A stretch of DNA of 64,000 bases from Actinoplanes sp. N902-109 (GCF_000389965.1 NC_021191.1:3845501-3909500), one strand, 5' to 3'. Counted from the stretch's first letter, positions 1 to 8,449 are shown. A program made the numbers and translations. The notes: generated by a model not told the origin, from the letters alone.

Positions 1-109
1 CGGCGGGGGAGACGCCGGTCAGCCGGGGCGACGCACCGCCCGGCCGCCACAGGAACAGCACGAGCACGAGCGTGCCGGCCAGCACCGCCAGGGCCTTGAC
101 CCGGTTCAC
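1..109 (-). CDS. Partial membrane-anchored or secreted protein (N-terminus only)
   Basis: Only about 36 codons lie in the window; the gene runs off the left edge. The GTG start overlaps the TGA of the upstream gene (GTGA overlap), which supports translational coupling with the cassette behind it. The visible N-terminus (VNRVKALAVLAGTLVLVLFLW...) is a basic residue pair followed by a hydrophobic stretch of about 16 residues, so a signal peptide or membrane anchor. Function cannot be judged from this fragment. By position it is the fourth gene of the UnbV/UnbU cassette. Confidence 0.6.
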   Translation of the reverse strand, partial: MNRVKALAVLAGTLVLVLFLWRPGGASPRLTGVSPA

Positions 110-648
110 CGGCAGCCGCAGACCGCGGCGCGCGCCTCGGCCTCGCTGGGGCGCAGGTGCAGCACCATGGCGACGACCATCGGCAGGAACACGATCGTGT
201 TGTAGAACAGGTGCAGTTCCACCCGGGGCACCAGCAGCTGCAGGATGCTGGTCGGCACGGCGCGGCCGAACAGGTAGTGCCCGGTCTGTGCCTGCAGGAG
301 CAGCAGCAGGTGCTCGATGTGGTGCCAGAACTGGATCGCCAGCGCGACCGTCCACCAGGTGCGGGCCCGGCCGGTGAAGCCCGGGCGCAGCAGGAACAGG
401 CCGATCAGCATGACGATCGCGTAGCCGTAGTGCAGCCACTCGGACTTGATCAGCCAGGGGAACGGCAGGCCCAGCACGCCGCGCGCCTGCGGCGGGGCCC
501 AGCCGAGGACCCACAGCTGGTACGCCTGGGCGATGTGCTCGGCCCAGTGCCCGATGACGACGATCATGAACAGGGTGAGGGCGCCGCGGTGGTGCTCGGT
601 GTTGAGCCACGGCAGGCGGGCGGTGCGGGGGTGGTCGTACGTGGTCAC
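106..648 (-). CDS. Histidine-rich four-helix membrane protein
   Basis: A 180-residue integral membrane protein of unrecognised family. The GTG start was chosen because AGGAG lies about 8 nt upstream; a longer in-frame extension lacks such a site. About four hydrophobic segments are visible. Histidines cluster in or next to them: GHWAEH near residue 33, WLHYGY near 70, FWHHIEH near 110 and ELHLFYN near 147. This spacing resembles metal- or haem-coordinating membrane proteins, but no known family is recognised and the role is inference. It lies 58 nt downstream of the RnfD/UnbU-like gene and overlaps the next gene by GTGA, so it belongs to the same transcription unit and may contribute to redox or membrane transfer there. 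Confidence 0.75.
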   Translation of the reverse strand: MTTYDHPRTARLPWLNTEHHRGALTLFMIVVIGHWAEHIAQAYQLWVLGWAPPQARGVLGLPFPWLIKSEWLHYGYAIVMLIGLFLLRPGFTGRARTWWTVALAIQFWHHIEHLLLLLQAQTGHYLFGRAVPTSILQLLVPRVELHLFYNTIVFLPMVVAMVLHLRPSEAEARAAVCGCR

Positions 649-706
649 GGGGGCTCCTCGGGGGTGGCGGGACGCCGCCGGGGCACGGCGGCGTCCCGGC
701 GGATCG

Positions 707-1675
707 TCAGGGGACGGCAACGGGCTGCGGCCGGCGGCGGTCCCGGAACCAGCGGGCCCACCAGTACAGGCCGCGGGCCAGGCAGACGATGGTGACCGCG
801 AAGAACAGCGTGTAGACGATGTTCAGCGCGACGAGCACCCCGTACACCGCGCCGACGCTCGCGCCGAACATGAACTGGTGGCGGAACGAGCTGGGCGTGG
901 TGCCCGGGTCGGTCACCATGTAGTTGGTGAACAGCACGAACGCGACGCCGGTCATCGTGCCCAGGGCCGCCCACAGCGCCACGTCGAACACGAAGTGGCG
1001 CACCACCGCCTGGATGATGAACGCGCCCATCCAGCCCATGATCAGCCCGACCTTCTTGGTCAGCGCGGCGTTGAGCACGGTCCCGGCGGTGATGATGATG
1101 ACCGGCACCATCAGCCGGATGACGTCCGGCACGTTCTCGGTGAAGTGGTAGGGCGGCGCGACGTTGACCCACGAGAAGGTCAGCAGCGTCACCGTGATGC
1201 CCAGGTTCGACGGGTTCATGAAGTGCCGCATCCGGCCCTTGACCGGGGCCTGCAGCACCGCCTTCTGACCCACCGCGACGACCACGGCGAACGCGATCGG
1301 CCAGAACTTGTCGTTCGCGTACAGCAGCATGTTCGCGGCCAGCGCGGTGATGTGGGTCGGTAGCAGGAACGTGTAGACGCCCCAGGCGCCGTGCCCGCGG
1401 AAGGCCGGTCGGCGGCGCTGCGCCCAGGCGGCGATCACCTCGACGGTGAGCTCGGTGGCGTACCCCACGGCGAGGGCGAAGAACGGCCACGTCCACGGCT
1501 GCTCGAAGCCGAGCAGGGTGTAGCCGAGGATGTTGAACACGCTCATCGAGATGGCGAAGTTGCGCAGCGCCTTGTAGCGCGGGTCGGCGGCGTCGACCCG
1601 TTCGGTGGTGGCGGCGTACCGCGGGGTGACGGTGCCGGTGCCGGGGATCTGCTGGGGTGTGACGACCGCGGTCAT
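707..1675 (-). CDS. RnfD/NqrB-like membrane protein, UnbU type
   Basis: Encodes 322 residues with about eight to ten transmembrane segments. The ATG is preceded by CCAGGAGGT about 9 nt upstream and overlaps the stop of the UnbV-like gene (ATGA). Sequence features match the RnfD/NqrB superfamily as represented by UnbU of enediyne clusters: GVYTFLLPTHITALAANMLLY, a FMNPSNLGIT segment (equivalent to the region around the covalent flavin in NqrB/RnfD) and TNYMVTDPGTTPSSFRHQFMFG. The true NqrB flavinylation threonine motif is not clearly present, so flavin attachment is uncertain. Known: UnbU is conserved beside enediyne polyketide synthases with unproven function. Inference: a membrane redox or export partner of the secreted UnbV-like protein. 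Confidence 0.85.
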   Translation of the reverse strand: MTAVVTPQQIPGTGTVTPRYAATTERVDAADPRYKALRNFAISMSVFNILGYTLLGFEQPWTWPFFALAVGYATELTVEVIAAWAQRRRPAFRGHGAWGVYTFLLPTHITALAANMLLYANDKFWPIAFAVVVAVGQKAVLQAPVKGRMRHFMNPSNLGITVTLLTFSWVNVAPPYHFTENVPDVIRLMVPVIIITAGTVLNAALTKKVGLIMGWMGAFIIQAVVRHFVFDVALWAALGTMTGVAFVLFTNYMVTDPGTTPSSFRHQFMFGASVGAVYGVLVALNIVYTLFFAVTIVCLARGLYWWARWFRDRRRPQPVAVP

Positions 1676-3645
1676 CGCGATGGCACCTCCTGGGCCTGGG
1701 AGTCGAGGACGAGCGTGTGCCAGCCGGCGGTCAGGCCGAGCTGCTGGGTGTGCGTGGTGCCGGTCAGGTCGCGCCAGCTGAGCTCGGCGCGCACCGGCTG
1801 GGCGCCGGCGTGGCCGAGGCCGAAGAAGACGTCGAAGCTGCGCTTGCCCGAGTGCCCGCCACCACCGTCGAGCTGAGCCACCTGGACCTTGCCGTCGGCG
1901 GTGGTGATGCGTACCTGGGCGCCGTAGGCCGGCGTTCCGATCGGACCGGCCGCGGCGGTGGCGGAACCGGACGGCACCGGGCGGTAGAGCCGCAGCCCGA
2001 GGAAGTCCGAGCCGGTCGGGTGGTTGTTGCGGAAGAACTGGGGCGCGCCCCACTGGCGGGCCACCGCGAAGTCCTGGCTGCCGTTGCCGTCCACGTCGGC
2101 CACGGCGATGCCCCGGCTGGGGGTGGGGTCGGCGAGGCCCAGCGAGCCGGCCAGGTCGACGTAGCGGTCGACGTTGTCCTCGCGGACCCAGAACGCGAGC
2201 GGCTGCCCGCCGGAGATGTCGTCGCCGGGTTGCGCGTTCGGCCACATCGCCGGGTTCTGCAGCAGCAGGTCGTTGGCGGCGGCCAGTTCCTGCAACCAGG
2301 CGAACCGGTTGGTCTTGCCGGCCACGAACCCGACCGCCTGCACGATCTCGGGCCGGCCGCTGTTGTCGAAGTCGGCGGCCTTGGTGTCCCAGCCCCAGCC
2401 CGTCCAGGCGATGTTCTGCTCGGCCGCGGCACTCTCGAACGGCGCGACGCCGTGCTGCAGATCGTCGCGGGCGGCCTTGGCATCGGCGGCGGTGTTGCGC
2501 CAGAAGAAGTTGCTCTCCTCCAGCCCCCACGAGGTGGTGATGTTGCTGACGAAGGCGTCGAAGCGCCCGGTGCCGCGCAGGTCGGCGAAGTCGATCGACA
2601 TGCTCTTGAACGAGTCGTGCCCCAGCACCAGCGACTTGGGGTCCAGCGGGCCGCGGCTGCCCTCGGCCAGCGCGAACCGGATGTGACCGGGCGTGGAGAC
2701 GTTGTGGAAGAACCGGTCCCGGCCGAAGTCGTTGGCCAGGTACAGCTCCGGCAGCAGGTCACCGTCGAGGTCCGCGGACGCCGAGCCCAGCGTCCAGCCG
2801 CTCGACACGGCCGGGTCGATCGCGGGCTGCTCGAGGAACTCCACGCCGTCCTCGGTGGCCGAGGTCCAGCGCAGCACGTGCGCGCCGCCGGCGTTGGTGG
2901 CGTTGGACATCGAGTGGTTCATCTGCACGTTCGGGTGCCCCTGCGGGTCGAGCACCCCGGTGTCCGGGAAGTAGTTGAACACCCCGACGTCCGGGTGGCC
3001 GTCACCGTCGAAGTCCGCGACGGCCACCGCGTTGGTGTTCCACAGCGCCCCGCGGTAGACCCGGTCCAGCGAGGTCGCCTGCCGGATCAGCTCGGTCGGC
3101 CGGAACGACCGCGGGCTCAGCGTGCCGCCCGCGCCGGTGTTCAGGAACAGCACCGGCGTACGGCCCCAGTAGTACACGATCAGGTCGGTCCAGCCGTCCA
3201 GGTTGAAGTCGCCCGGGACGCACCCCATCGGCGCCATCGTGGTGCTGACCGGCAGCGGGGCCGGGTCCAGGACGAACGGCGCGTACCGGCCGGCGCCGCC
3301 GGGTGCCGGGGTGACGACCGCGGCATCCGTACGGGTGTCCACCAGGCACAGATCGTCGGCCTTGCCGCCACCGTCCAGGTCGTTGACGGCCACCGCGGCG
3401 CCGACCGACGAGATCCACGACTTGATGTGCTCGTACTGCGGGTTGACCTTGCGTACCGTCTGCATCGGCAGGCCGGGCGGCAGCGCGATCGGCAGTTCGG
3501 TGAACGAGAACCGCGACGCCAGCGTGGCCCGGTCCCCGGCCGAGGCCGCGGGCAGCCGGGCGCCGAGGAACAACGCCGACACGAGGACCAGGACGAACGC
3601 GGCTGGAGCGAACCGGCGCAGCCCGCCGGCGGATCTGGATGGCAT
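1672..3645 (-). CDS. Secreted FG-GAP/ASPIC-UnbV (CRTAC1-type) protein
   Basis: 657 residues, first gene of the leftmost cassette. ATG with GAGGGGA about 9 nt upstream. Signal peptide at 1-36 ends near AASA. The body is a beta-propeller of FG-GAP/VCBS repeats with calcium-loop motifs such as DFNLDGWTD, DFDGDGHPD, DLDGDLLPE, DFDNSGRPE and DVDGNGSQD. The C-terminus (about 560-657: GAQVRITTADGK..., GKRSFDVFFGLGHA) is an ASPIC/UnbV domain. Length fits UnbV proteins, typically 600-700 residues. ASPIC/UnbV plus UnbU side by side is the signature of the conserved enediyne accessory genes, although stand-alone CRTAC1 loci also exist. No PKS is in the window, so the cluster assignment stays open. A 6-bp inverted repeat (GGGACG/CGTCCC, 3668-3687) sits just upstream. 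Confidence 0.9.
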   Translation of the reverse strand: MPSRSAGGLRRFAPAAFVLVLVSALFLGARLPAASAGDRATLASRFSFTELPIALPPGLPMQTVRKVNPQYEHIKSWISSVGAAVAVNDLDGGGKADDLCLVDTRTDAAVVTPAPGGAGRYAPFVLDPAPLPVSTTMAPMGCVPGDFNLDGWTDLIVYYWGRTPVLFLNTGAGGTLSPRSFRPTELIRQATSLDRVYRGALWNTNAVAVADFDGDGHPDVGVFNYFPDTGVLDPQGHPNVQMNHSMSNATNAGGAHVLRWTSATEDGVEFLEQPAIDPAVSSGWTLGSASADLDGDLLPELYLANDFGRDRFFHNVSTPGHIRFALAEGSRGPLDPKSLVLGHDSFKSMSIDFADLRGTGRFDAFVSNITTSWGLEESNFFWRNTAADAKAARDDLQHGVAPFESAAAEQNIAWTGWGWDTKAADFDNSGRPEIVQAVGFVAGKTNRFAWLQELAAANDLLLQNPAMWPNAQPGDDISGGQPLAFWVREDNVDRYVDLAGSLGLADPTPSRGIAVADVDGNGSQDFAVARQWGAPQFFRNNHPTGSDFLGLRLYRPVPSGSATAAAGPIGTPAYGAQVRITTADGKVQVAQLDGGGGHSGKRSFDVFFGLGHAGAQPVRAELSWRDLTGTTHTQQLGLTAGWHTLVLDSQAQEVPSR

Positions 3646-3799
3646 CGCACATCCCCTCGAAGATTCGGGGACGTCGATCGGCGTCCCTCAACCTCCGCCA
3701 TCGTCGCGGCGGCCGGGGGCACCGGTCATACGGCAGAATGCTCTGTTGCCGCCGGAGGGCCGGGCTGCGCAAGCGGCAAGAAATCCGCACGCCGTGTTG

Positions 3800-4193
3800 T
3801 CATGCGATGGCGAACAAGGCGCGGGCATTGCCGACGGCGAACAGTTCGCGCGCCTGATCGGTCGGGAACGCGATCAGGAACTTGGAGCGGATGTGGTCCG
3901 ACACCTTCCGGCTCGTCGTAGCGCGGATCGTCGAGCGGCGCCGGTCCGGTCCGTCCGTAGACCATCGCTTCGACGAAGCCGAGGCCCGCCGCACGTTCGA
4001 GCTCCGCGGTGGCGGCCTCCGGGTCGGCCATCGGCAGTGTGGCGAATGCGCGCAGCCGAGCCGGACAGCGCCGGACCACCTCGGCGGCGATGTCGTTGGC
4101 ACGCCGACTGAGCTGCCGGGCCACCGCCTGCCCCGCACCGCCCCACCACCGGCCTCGGCGACCTCCCGGGCCTGCGATCACCGGAGATCTCAC
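3800..4193 (-). pseudogene. Decayed amidohydrolase (Amidohydro_2) remnant
   Basis: Two frames on the minus strand each hold a recognisable part of an amidohydrolase-2 (ACMSD/o-pyrocatechuate decarboxylase type) protein. The upstream part, in one frame, reads ANDIAAEVVRRCPARLRAFATLPMADPEAAT..., which resembles the segment of these enzymes after the first metal ligands. The downstream part, in another frame, ends FPTDQARELFAVGNARALFAIA then TGA, matching the family's C-terminal NARRLF motif. The metal-binding N-terminus and the whole middle (including the FGTDYP region) are absent. A large internal deletion plus a frameshift explains this, so no active enzyme is made. The flanks (3646-3799 and 4194-4354) hold no other gene that I can support. 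Confidence 0.65.
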
Positions 4194-4354
4194 CCATCGA
4201 CTACCACGTCAAGCAGGCCGCAACCGGCGTCGTAGCCGACCGCCTCGTCCCGTAGGACGCCGGCGGATGCCCCTCCGCCGCGTCACCGACGTCCCCGGAC
4301 AGCAGGCGCGCCGGGGCGCAGGCGACGTTCGCGGTGTGGGACACCCCGGGCGGG

Positions 4355-5155
4355 CTAGGCCGGACGGTCGTCCCAGCCCTGCTGCGGGGTGGCGCAAGTG
4401 CCGCGGAAGACGTACTGCGACGGCAGTTTGCGCTGCCCGCTGGTCCAGTCGATGGGCGGGCGCCGCTGCTGCGGGGGCAGGTAGCCCAGCCGGTAGACGG
4501 CCATCAGCTCGAGGTCGTCCGGCACCGCCAGCAGGCGGACGATCTCGTCCCAGCGCCCGGGCACCTCCATCGGGAAGGAGACGAACTGGATGCCCATGCC
4601 CAGCTCGACGGTGGCGAGCCAGACGTTCTCCATCGCCGCGCCCATGCTGAACACCGAGTAGAACGAGGACAGCTCGCCCGGCCGGTACTCGGACCGGTCC
4701 AGCATCACGCCGAGCAGCAGCGGTGAGCCGGCGACGAGTTTGCGGTTCTCCTCGCCGAGGCTCTGCGGCACGCGCAGCGCGTTCATCAGTCTCTGGCCCC
4801 GGGTGGTGAACACCTGGCCGGTGAACGGCCGCAGCGGCGCGGGCAGCCGGTCGAACAGCATCCCGTCGCGGCGGCGTTCCATCTCCTCCGTGCTGAACCG
4901 GAAGTACGGCTTGTAGCGCTCGAAGAAGGTGCCGTTGGACATCGCCTCGGTCATGCTGGCACCGCTGATCCGCGCGACGGCCTCGATCGTGGGGCGCTCC
5001 TCGACCAGCACGAACCGCCACGGCTGGCTGTTGAGCTGCGACGGGGCGCGGCCGGCCACCTCCATCAGGAGCCGCTGGTGCTCCTCGGCGACCGGGTCGG
5101 GCAGGAACGCGCCGTTGGTCGTCCGGCGGCGGCGCACCACATCGAGAAACTCCAT
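4355..5155 (-). CDS. Nitroreductase-family flavoprotein
   Basis: 266 residues; the last gene of a three-gene operon, its ATG overlapping the upstream stop as TGATG, with GGAGGAG about 7 nt ahead. MEFLDVVRRRRTTNGAF at the N-terminus and APSQLNSQPWRFVLV near 37-50 are the phosphate- and FMN-binding elements of the nitroreductase fold. GAAMENVWLATVELGMGIQF near 170-190 is the conserved second half. Expected reaction: NAD(P)H-dependent reduction via FMN of a nitro, quinone or enone substrate. The partner genes (methyltransferase, small membrane protein) suggest tailoring of a small molecule, but no scaffold enzyme is nearby. Confidence 0.85.
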   Translation of the reverse strand: MEFLDVVRRRRTTNGAFLPDPVAEEHQRLLMEVAGRAPSQLNSQPWRFVLVEERPTIEAVARISGASMTEAMSNGTFFERYKPYFRFSTEEMERRRDGMLFDRLPAPLRPFTGQVFTTRGQRLMNALRVPQSLGEENRKLVAGSPLLLGVMLDRSEYRPGELSSFYSVFSMGAAMENVWLATVELGMGIQFVSFPMEVPGRWDEIVRLLAVPDDLELMAVYRLGYLPPQQRRPPIDWTSGQRKLPSQYVFRGTCATPQQGWDDRPA

Positions 5156-5490
5156 CAGCGACTCCTCCAAGCCAGGACAAGGGCGGTGCCGTACGCCGGT
5201 GCCGCCGAACCGGCAAGGGCGGCGTGCCGGCGGAGCTGCCCACCGGCGTACGGCAGGGCGATCAGCGGACCGGCCGCCGGCAGCAGCGCGAGCCCGGCCG
5301 CCCGGCGCTCGACCGCGGCGGCCACCAGCGCGAGCGCGGTCAGCGACGCGGTGGACACGTACAGGGCGTGGTGGACCCAGCGGATGCGCCGGTTGTCGAT
5401 CGCACCCACGGCGACGGCCGTACCGAAGGCGGCGTTGCCCGCGTAGCTGACGGCTGCGGCGGTGACCAGCACAGGCATCCGTCCGCTCAT
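5155..5490 (-). CDS. Small four-helix membrane protein
   Basis: 111 residues, unrecognised family. ATG overlaps the methyltransferase stop (ATGA), and its own stop overlaps the nitroreductase start. Three to four hydrophobic segments are visible: about 7-29, 35-58, 66-82 and 90-108, with IDNRRIRWVHHALYV between the first two. The tight coupling on both sides indicates a shared function with the methyltransferase and nitroreductase, perhaps membrane placement or export of the product. That is inference only. Confidence 0.75.
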   Translation of the reverse strand: MSGRMPVLVTAAAVSYAGNAAFGTAVAVGAIDNRRIRWVHHALYVSTASLTALALVAAAVERRAAGLALLPAAGPLIALPYAGGQLRRHAALAGSAAPAYGTALVLAWRSR

Positions 5491-6212
5491 CGGGGTGCGC
5501 CGTCGAGGGTGAGCAGCAGGCGTTGCGGGAACATCGACGTGACGTGCCAGCCCGGCGGGACAACCGCTTGCAGTTCGGTACGCCGGTAGCTGCGGCGGAT
5601 CGAGAGCAGGCCGTCCTGGTGGATGAAGGACCGGCGGGCGAACGGCAGCGTCGCGACGGCGTAGCAGCCGTAGCCCGCGCGCCCGCGCGCCAGGTCGTTG
5701 TGGATGACCAGGTGGCGTGCCAGGACCCGGCTGTCCGCGAGCAGCGCGTCGAGCGAGCCCGGGTCCAGGTGGTGCAGGAGATGGTTGGAGATCACCACGT
5801 CGTAGCTGTCCCCGCGCGCGACCAGGTCCGCGCTGGACGCCTGCTCGAAGTGCACCCCGTCAGCCGGCAGCCCGCGGACATGACGCACCGCGCGCTCGTC
5901 CGGGTCGATGGCCGTCGTCCGCAGGAGCAGCCCGTCCCGTGCGGCCCAGCGCGCGAGAGCACGCGCGATGTCCCCGCCGCCGAAGCCGATGTCCAGCAGC
6001 GTCGCTGGCCGCCCGGCGTGCAGGCGCGGCCGGATCCGCTGCCGGTAGACGCGCCGCCAGCCGGACAGGAGCCGGTTGATCGTGCTGAACTGCCGGTAGG
6101 TGCGCTCCAGCCGGTCGGGGTCGCAGCCGGGATCGTCCATCAGCTCACGCGACTCGGTGTCCCGCCGCTGCAACCCGGCGCCCCCGGGACCGCGCGCAAG
6201 ATTCGTTCTCAC
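5487..6212 (-). CDS. Class I SAM-dependent methyltransferase
   Basis: Up to 241 residues. The GTG at 6212 has only a weak GGAG nearby; an internal ATG at 6140 (MDDPGCDPDRL) is an alternative that loses 24 poorly conserved residues. The Rossmann motif I is LLDIGFGGGDIARAL (about 72-86), motif II acidic loop AIDPDE, and motif IV YDVVISNHLLHHL. The N-terminal helix (DRLERTYRQFSTINRLLSGWRRVYR) resembles methyltransferases that I associate with actinobacterial type III polyketide synthase loci; this is recollection, and no such synthase is present. First gene of the operon with the small membrane protein and nitroreductase. Confidence 0.85.
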   Translation of the reverse strand: MRTNLARGPGGAGLQRRDTESRELMDDPGCDPDRLERTYRQFSTINRLLSGWRRVYRQRIRPRLHAGRPATLLDIGFGGGDIARALARWAARDGLLLRTTAIDPDERAVRHVRGLPADGVHFEQASSADLVARGDSYDVVISNHLLHHLDPGSLDALLADSRVLARHLVIHNDLARGRAGYGCYAVATLPFARRSFIHQDGLLSIRRSYRRTELQAVVPPGWHVTSMFPQRLLLTLDGAPR

Positions 6213-6273
6213 GGCTCCATCCTGCGCTGCGGCGGTCCGGTTCGCACCTGCGGCGGGCGCCGGCCGGGCGCCC

Positions 6274-6945
6274 TCAGCCCGCGGCGGTGCGGCGGCCGAG
6301 CCAGGGCCCGAGCCCCTGCGCCTCCTCGGCGGCGATGAAGGCCGACGGGGCGTTGATCAGCGCTTCCTCCGCGTGCGTCAGGCAGCCCCACACGGTCGTG
6401 CCCCACGTGTCGGCGAGCTTGATCTCCGCCGGCCGGGCACAGGATGTGCCGTCCGCGGCGCCGACCTGGCAGGCGGACGGCGCCCCGCCGTGCCCGGAGA
6501 ACGCCTCCGCCGCCTGCTTGATCAGCGACACGCGAGCCTGCACCGAACCCCCGGGGGCCCGCATGCCGGGGACAGCGGAACGCTGGCCGACCAGCACGCC
6601 GTTGCCGTCCGGGTCCAGCGTCCGGAGCTGACCGCCGGGCGCATGATCGGGGTACTCGACCGGCTCGTAGGCGTGGCCGGCCTGCTCCAGCCGGGCCTGG
6701 ACACCCGCCAGATCGGCGACGTACAGATAGATCAGCAGGGGCAGCTCGGCCTGCACCGGCGCGGGGCGCACGCAGGCCAGCAACAGGGTCTGGCTGCCGC
6801 ACTGCAGATAGGACCAGGCGGCGTCGCCGTCGCCGTCGTGGCCCGACTGCATCTCGCCATAGCCGAACAGGGCGTAGAACGCCTGCGCCGCTTCGAGACC
6901 GCGCACGTACAACACCGGCACGGCGGCCTGGACCTCGTTCTGCAT
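6274..6945 (-). CDS. VOC (glyoxalase/bleomycin-resistance) protein with Cys/His C-terminal domain
   Basis: About 223 residues. No clear Shine-Dalgarno was seen before either the GTG at 6963 or the ATG at 6945; the ATG gives the normal VOC N-terminus (MQNEVQAAVPVLYVRGLEAAQAFYALFGY). Residues about 5-125 form one VOC domain. The remainder is a separate module with CQVGAADGTSC followed by KLADTWGTTVWGCLTHAEEAL, i.e. Cys, Cys, Cys and His arranged like a small zinc-binding domain. Single VOC domains normally dimerise to make a metal site, so the tail may regulate or bind a partner. Substrate unknown. Confidence 0.75.
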   Translation of the reverse strand: MQNEVQAAVPVLYVRGLEAAQAFYALFGYGEMQSGHDGDGDAAWSYLQCGSQTLLLACVRPAPVQAELPLLIYLYVADLAGVQARLEQAGHAYEPVEYPDHAPGGQLRTLDPDGNGVLVGQRSAVPGMRAPGGSVQARVSLIKQAAEAFSGHGGAPSACQVGAADGTSCARPAEIKLADTWGTTVWGCLTHAEEALINAPSAFIAAEEAQGLGPWLGRRTAAG

Positions 6946-6995
6946 CGGGCGACGGTAGCGCACCGACGGACGTCACTGAGCAGGCACCGAGCGGA

Positions 6996-8384
6996 TCAGG
7001 TCGTCCGCGACCACTGCTGCCCGGTGCCGGTGCCGCAGGTGTACTGCTGCAGGTCGACGCCGTCGGCGGCCACGTCCAGGCACTTGCCGCTGTGCCGCGC
7101 CTTCAGCTGGAAGTAGCCGCCGGTGGCAACCCACTGCCACTGCTGGTTGGTGCCGGTGCCGCAGGCGTACTGGATGATGTTGGCGCCGTCGGCAGCCGAT
7201 GCCGAGGCGACGTCGAGGCACTTGCCGCTGTGCTGGGCGACGAGCTGGTAGTAGCCGCTGCCCACGTCGCGGAACTCGAAGCGCTGGTTACCGCCGCCGT
7301 TCCAGGCGTACTGCTTGACCTCGGCGTTGTCGGCCAGCGAGGCACCGACCACGTCCAGCACCTTGGCGGTGGCCCGGTTGGTCACCCGGTAGTACGTGGC
7401 CGGGTTGCCGGTCACCGTGCCGGCGTCGGCGTCGACCGTGATGGTGGGATACCAGCTCAGCGTCATCGACGTGCTGCTGGGGAACGCGATGGGCAGCCAT
7501 ACGTAGCGCGAGTCGTTGACCGGCCCGGACCACGCCCCGGCCCAGCGGTCGCCCAGGTAGAGGTAGGCGTTGCCGAGCGGCAGGACGAACGCGGGCTGGG
7601 AGCCGAAGGTGGTGGCGTCGCCGACGTTGGTCCAGCCCGTCCAGGGTCCGGTGAGGGCGGTCGCGGTGGCGTACCTGGCCTGGTTGGGGTTCCAGCCGGA
7701 GGTCCCCGAGGTGAGCATGAAGTAGACGCCGTTGCGCTTGAACAGGGCCGGCGCTTCCCGGCTGGCGTCGTTCCAGAAGTTGCCGACCAGCGACGCGACC
7801 TGCAGGTAGTCGGCGGTCAGCCGGTAGATCTGCAGGTCCCGGTTCTCGTCCGCGGCCGAGATCAGGTACGCGGTGCCGCCCTCCTCGTACAGCGTGAGGT
7901 CCCGCGACATGTACTGGTTCAACGGCCGGAAGCTGCCGTGGTACGTGTACGCGCCGTCCACCGTGCTCGACGACGCGACCGCCGCCCGGGCCTCGCCGTA
8001 GTCGCTGCCGTTCTCCTTGTGCATCCACATGACGTACCGGCCGGTCGCGGCGTTGTAGACGACCTTGGGCCGCTCGATCTTGGCGCTGCCCAGCTCGGCC
8101 GCCGAGGACGCGGTGAGCACGTTGTTGCGGAACTCCCACGTGCGCAGGTCCGTGGATCGGTAGACCGACACGGCCCGGAACGTGTCGTCGGGGTTGCGGT
8201 TCTCGCCGAACCAGTACCAGTAGGAGCCGACCTTGAGCATCCCACCGCCGTGCGCGTGCACCCCGGCCCCCGAGGTGTCGGTGAACTGCACGCCGTTGGT
8301 GATCGTCACCGGCGCTGCCTGCGCGGGCGCCGGCAGCAGCGCCACGACCAGTGCCGTCACCACAGCAACCACGCCGATCCGCAC
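6996..8384 (-). CDS. Secreted GH43 exo-beta-1,3-galactanase-like enzyme with C-terminal CBM13
   Basis: About 462 residues. The GTG at 8384 is placed 7 nt after GGAGGTG; an adjacent GTG at 8387 is also possible. Signal peptide ends near PAQAAP. The catalytic domain (about 28-320) has HAHGGGMLKVGSYWYWFGE and ERPKVVYN, the hallmarks of the GH43 group containing exo-beta-1,3-galactanases (subfamilies 24/34), which lack the usual catalytic-base aspartate. The C-terminal about 130 residues are a ricin-type CBM13 with repeated KCLDVA...QQW motifs. It would release galactose from beta-1,3-galactan (arabinogalactan). It fits with the GH35, GH27 and GH59 enzymes elsewhere in the window. No CebR-type box was seen upstream. 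Confidence 0.85.
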   Translation of the reverse strand: MRIGVVAVVTALVVALLPAPAQAAPVTITNGVQFTDTSGAGVHAHGGGMLKVGSYWYWFGENRNPDDTFRAVSVYRSTDLRTWEFRNNVLTASSAAELGSAKIERPKVVYNAATGRYVMWMHKENGSDYGEARAAVASSSTVDGAYTYHGSFRPLNQYMSRDLTLYEEGGTAYLISAADENRDLQIYRLTADYLQVASLVGNFWNDASREAPALFKRNGVYFMLTSGTSGWNPNQARYATATALTGPWTGWTNVGDATTFGSQPAFVLPLGNAYLYLGDRWAGAWSGPVNDSRYVWLPIAFPSSTSMTLSWYPTITVDADAGTVTGNPATYYRVTNRATAKVLDVVGASLADNAEVKQYAWNGGGNQRFEFRDVGSGYYQLVAQHSGKCLDVASASAADGANIIQYACGTGTNQQWQWVATGGYFQLKARHSGKCLDVAADGVDLQQYTCGTGTGQQWSRTT

Positions 8385-8436
8385 CACGTCACCTCCATCG
8401 ACATACACGAATGTCTATTACCGTACGGCAAAGCGC

Positions 8437-8449
8437 TAGAGTGTGGGCC
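8437..8449 (+). promoter_or_regulatory. Leaderless promoter -10 of the small secreted protein
   Basis: TAGAGT (8437-8442) fits the actinobacterial TANNNT -10 hexamer and is followed by exactly 7 nt before the A of the start codon at 8450. This spacing places the transcription start at the ATG itself, and no Shine-Dalgarno is present, so the mRNA is probably leaderless. Confidence 0.5.

Noticed and set aside
1..3645. Declaring an enediyne biosynthetic cluster
   Set aside because: No PksE, thioesterase or UnbL is in the window; UnbV and UnbU homologues alone are not proof.
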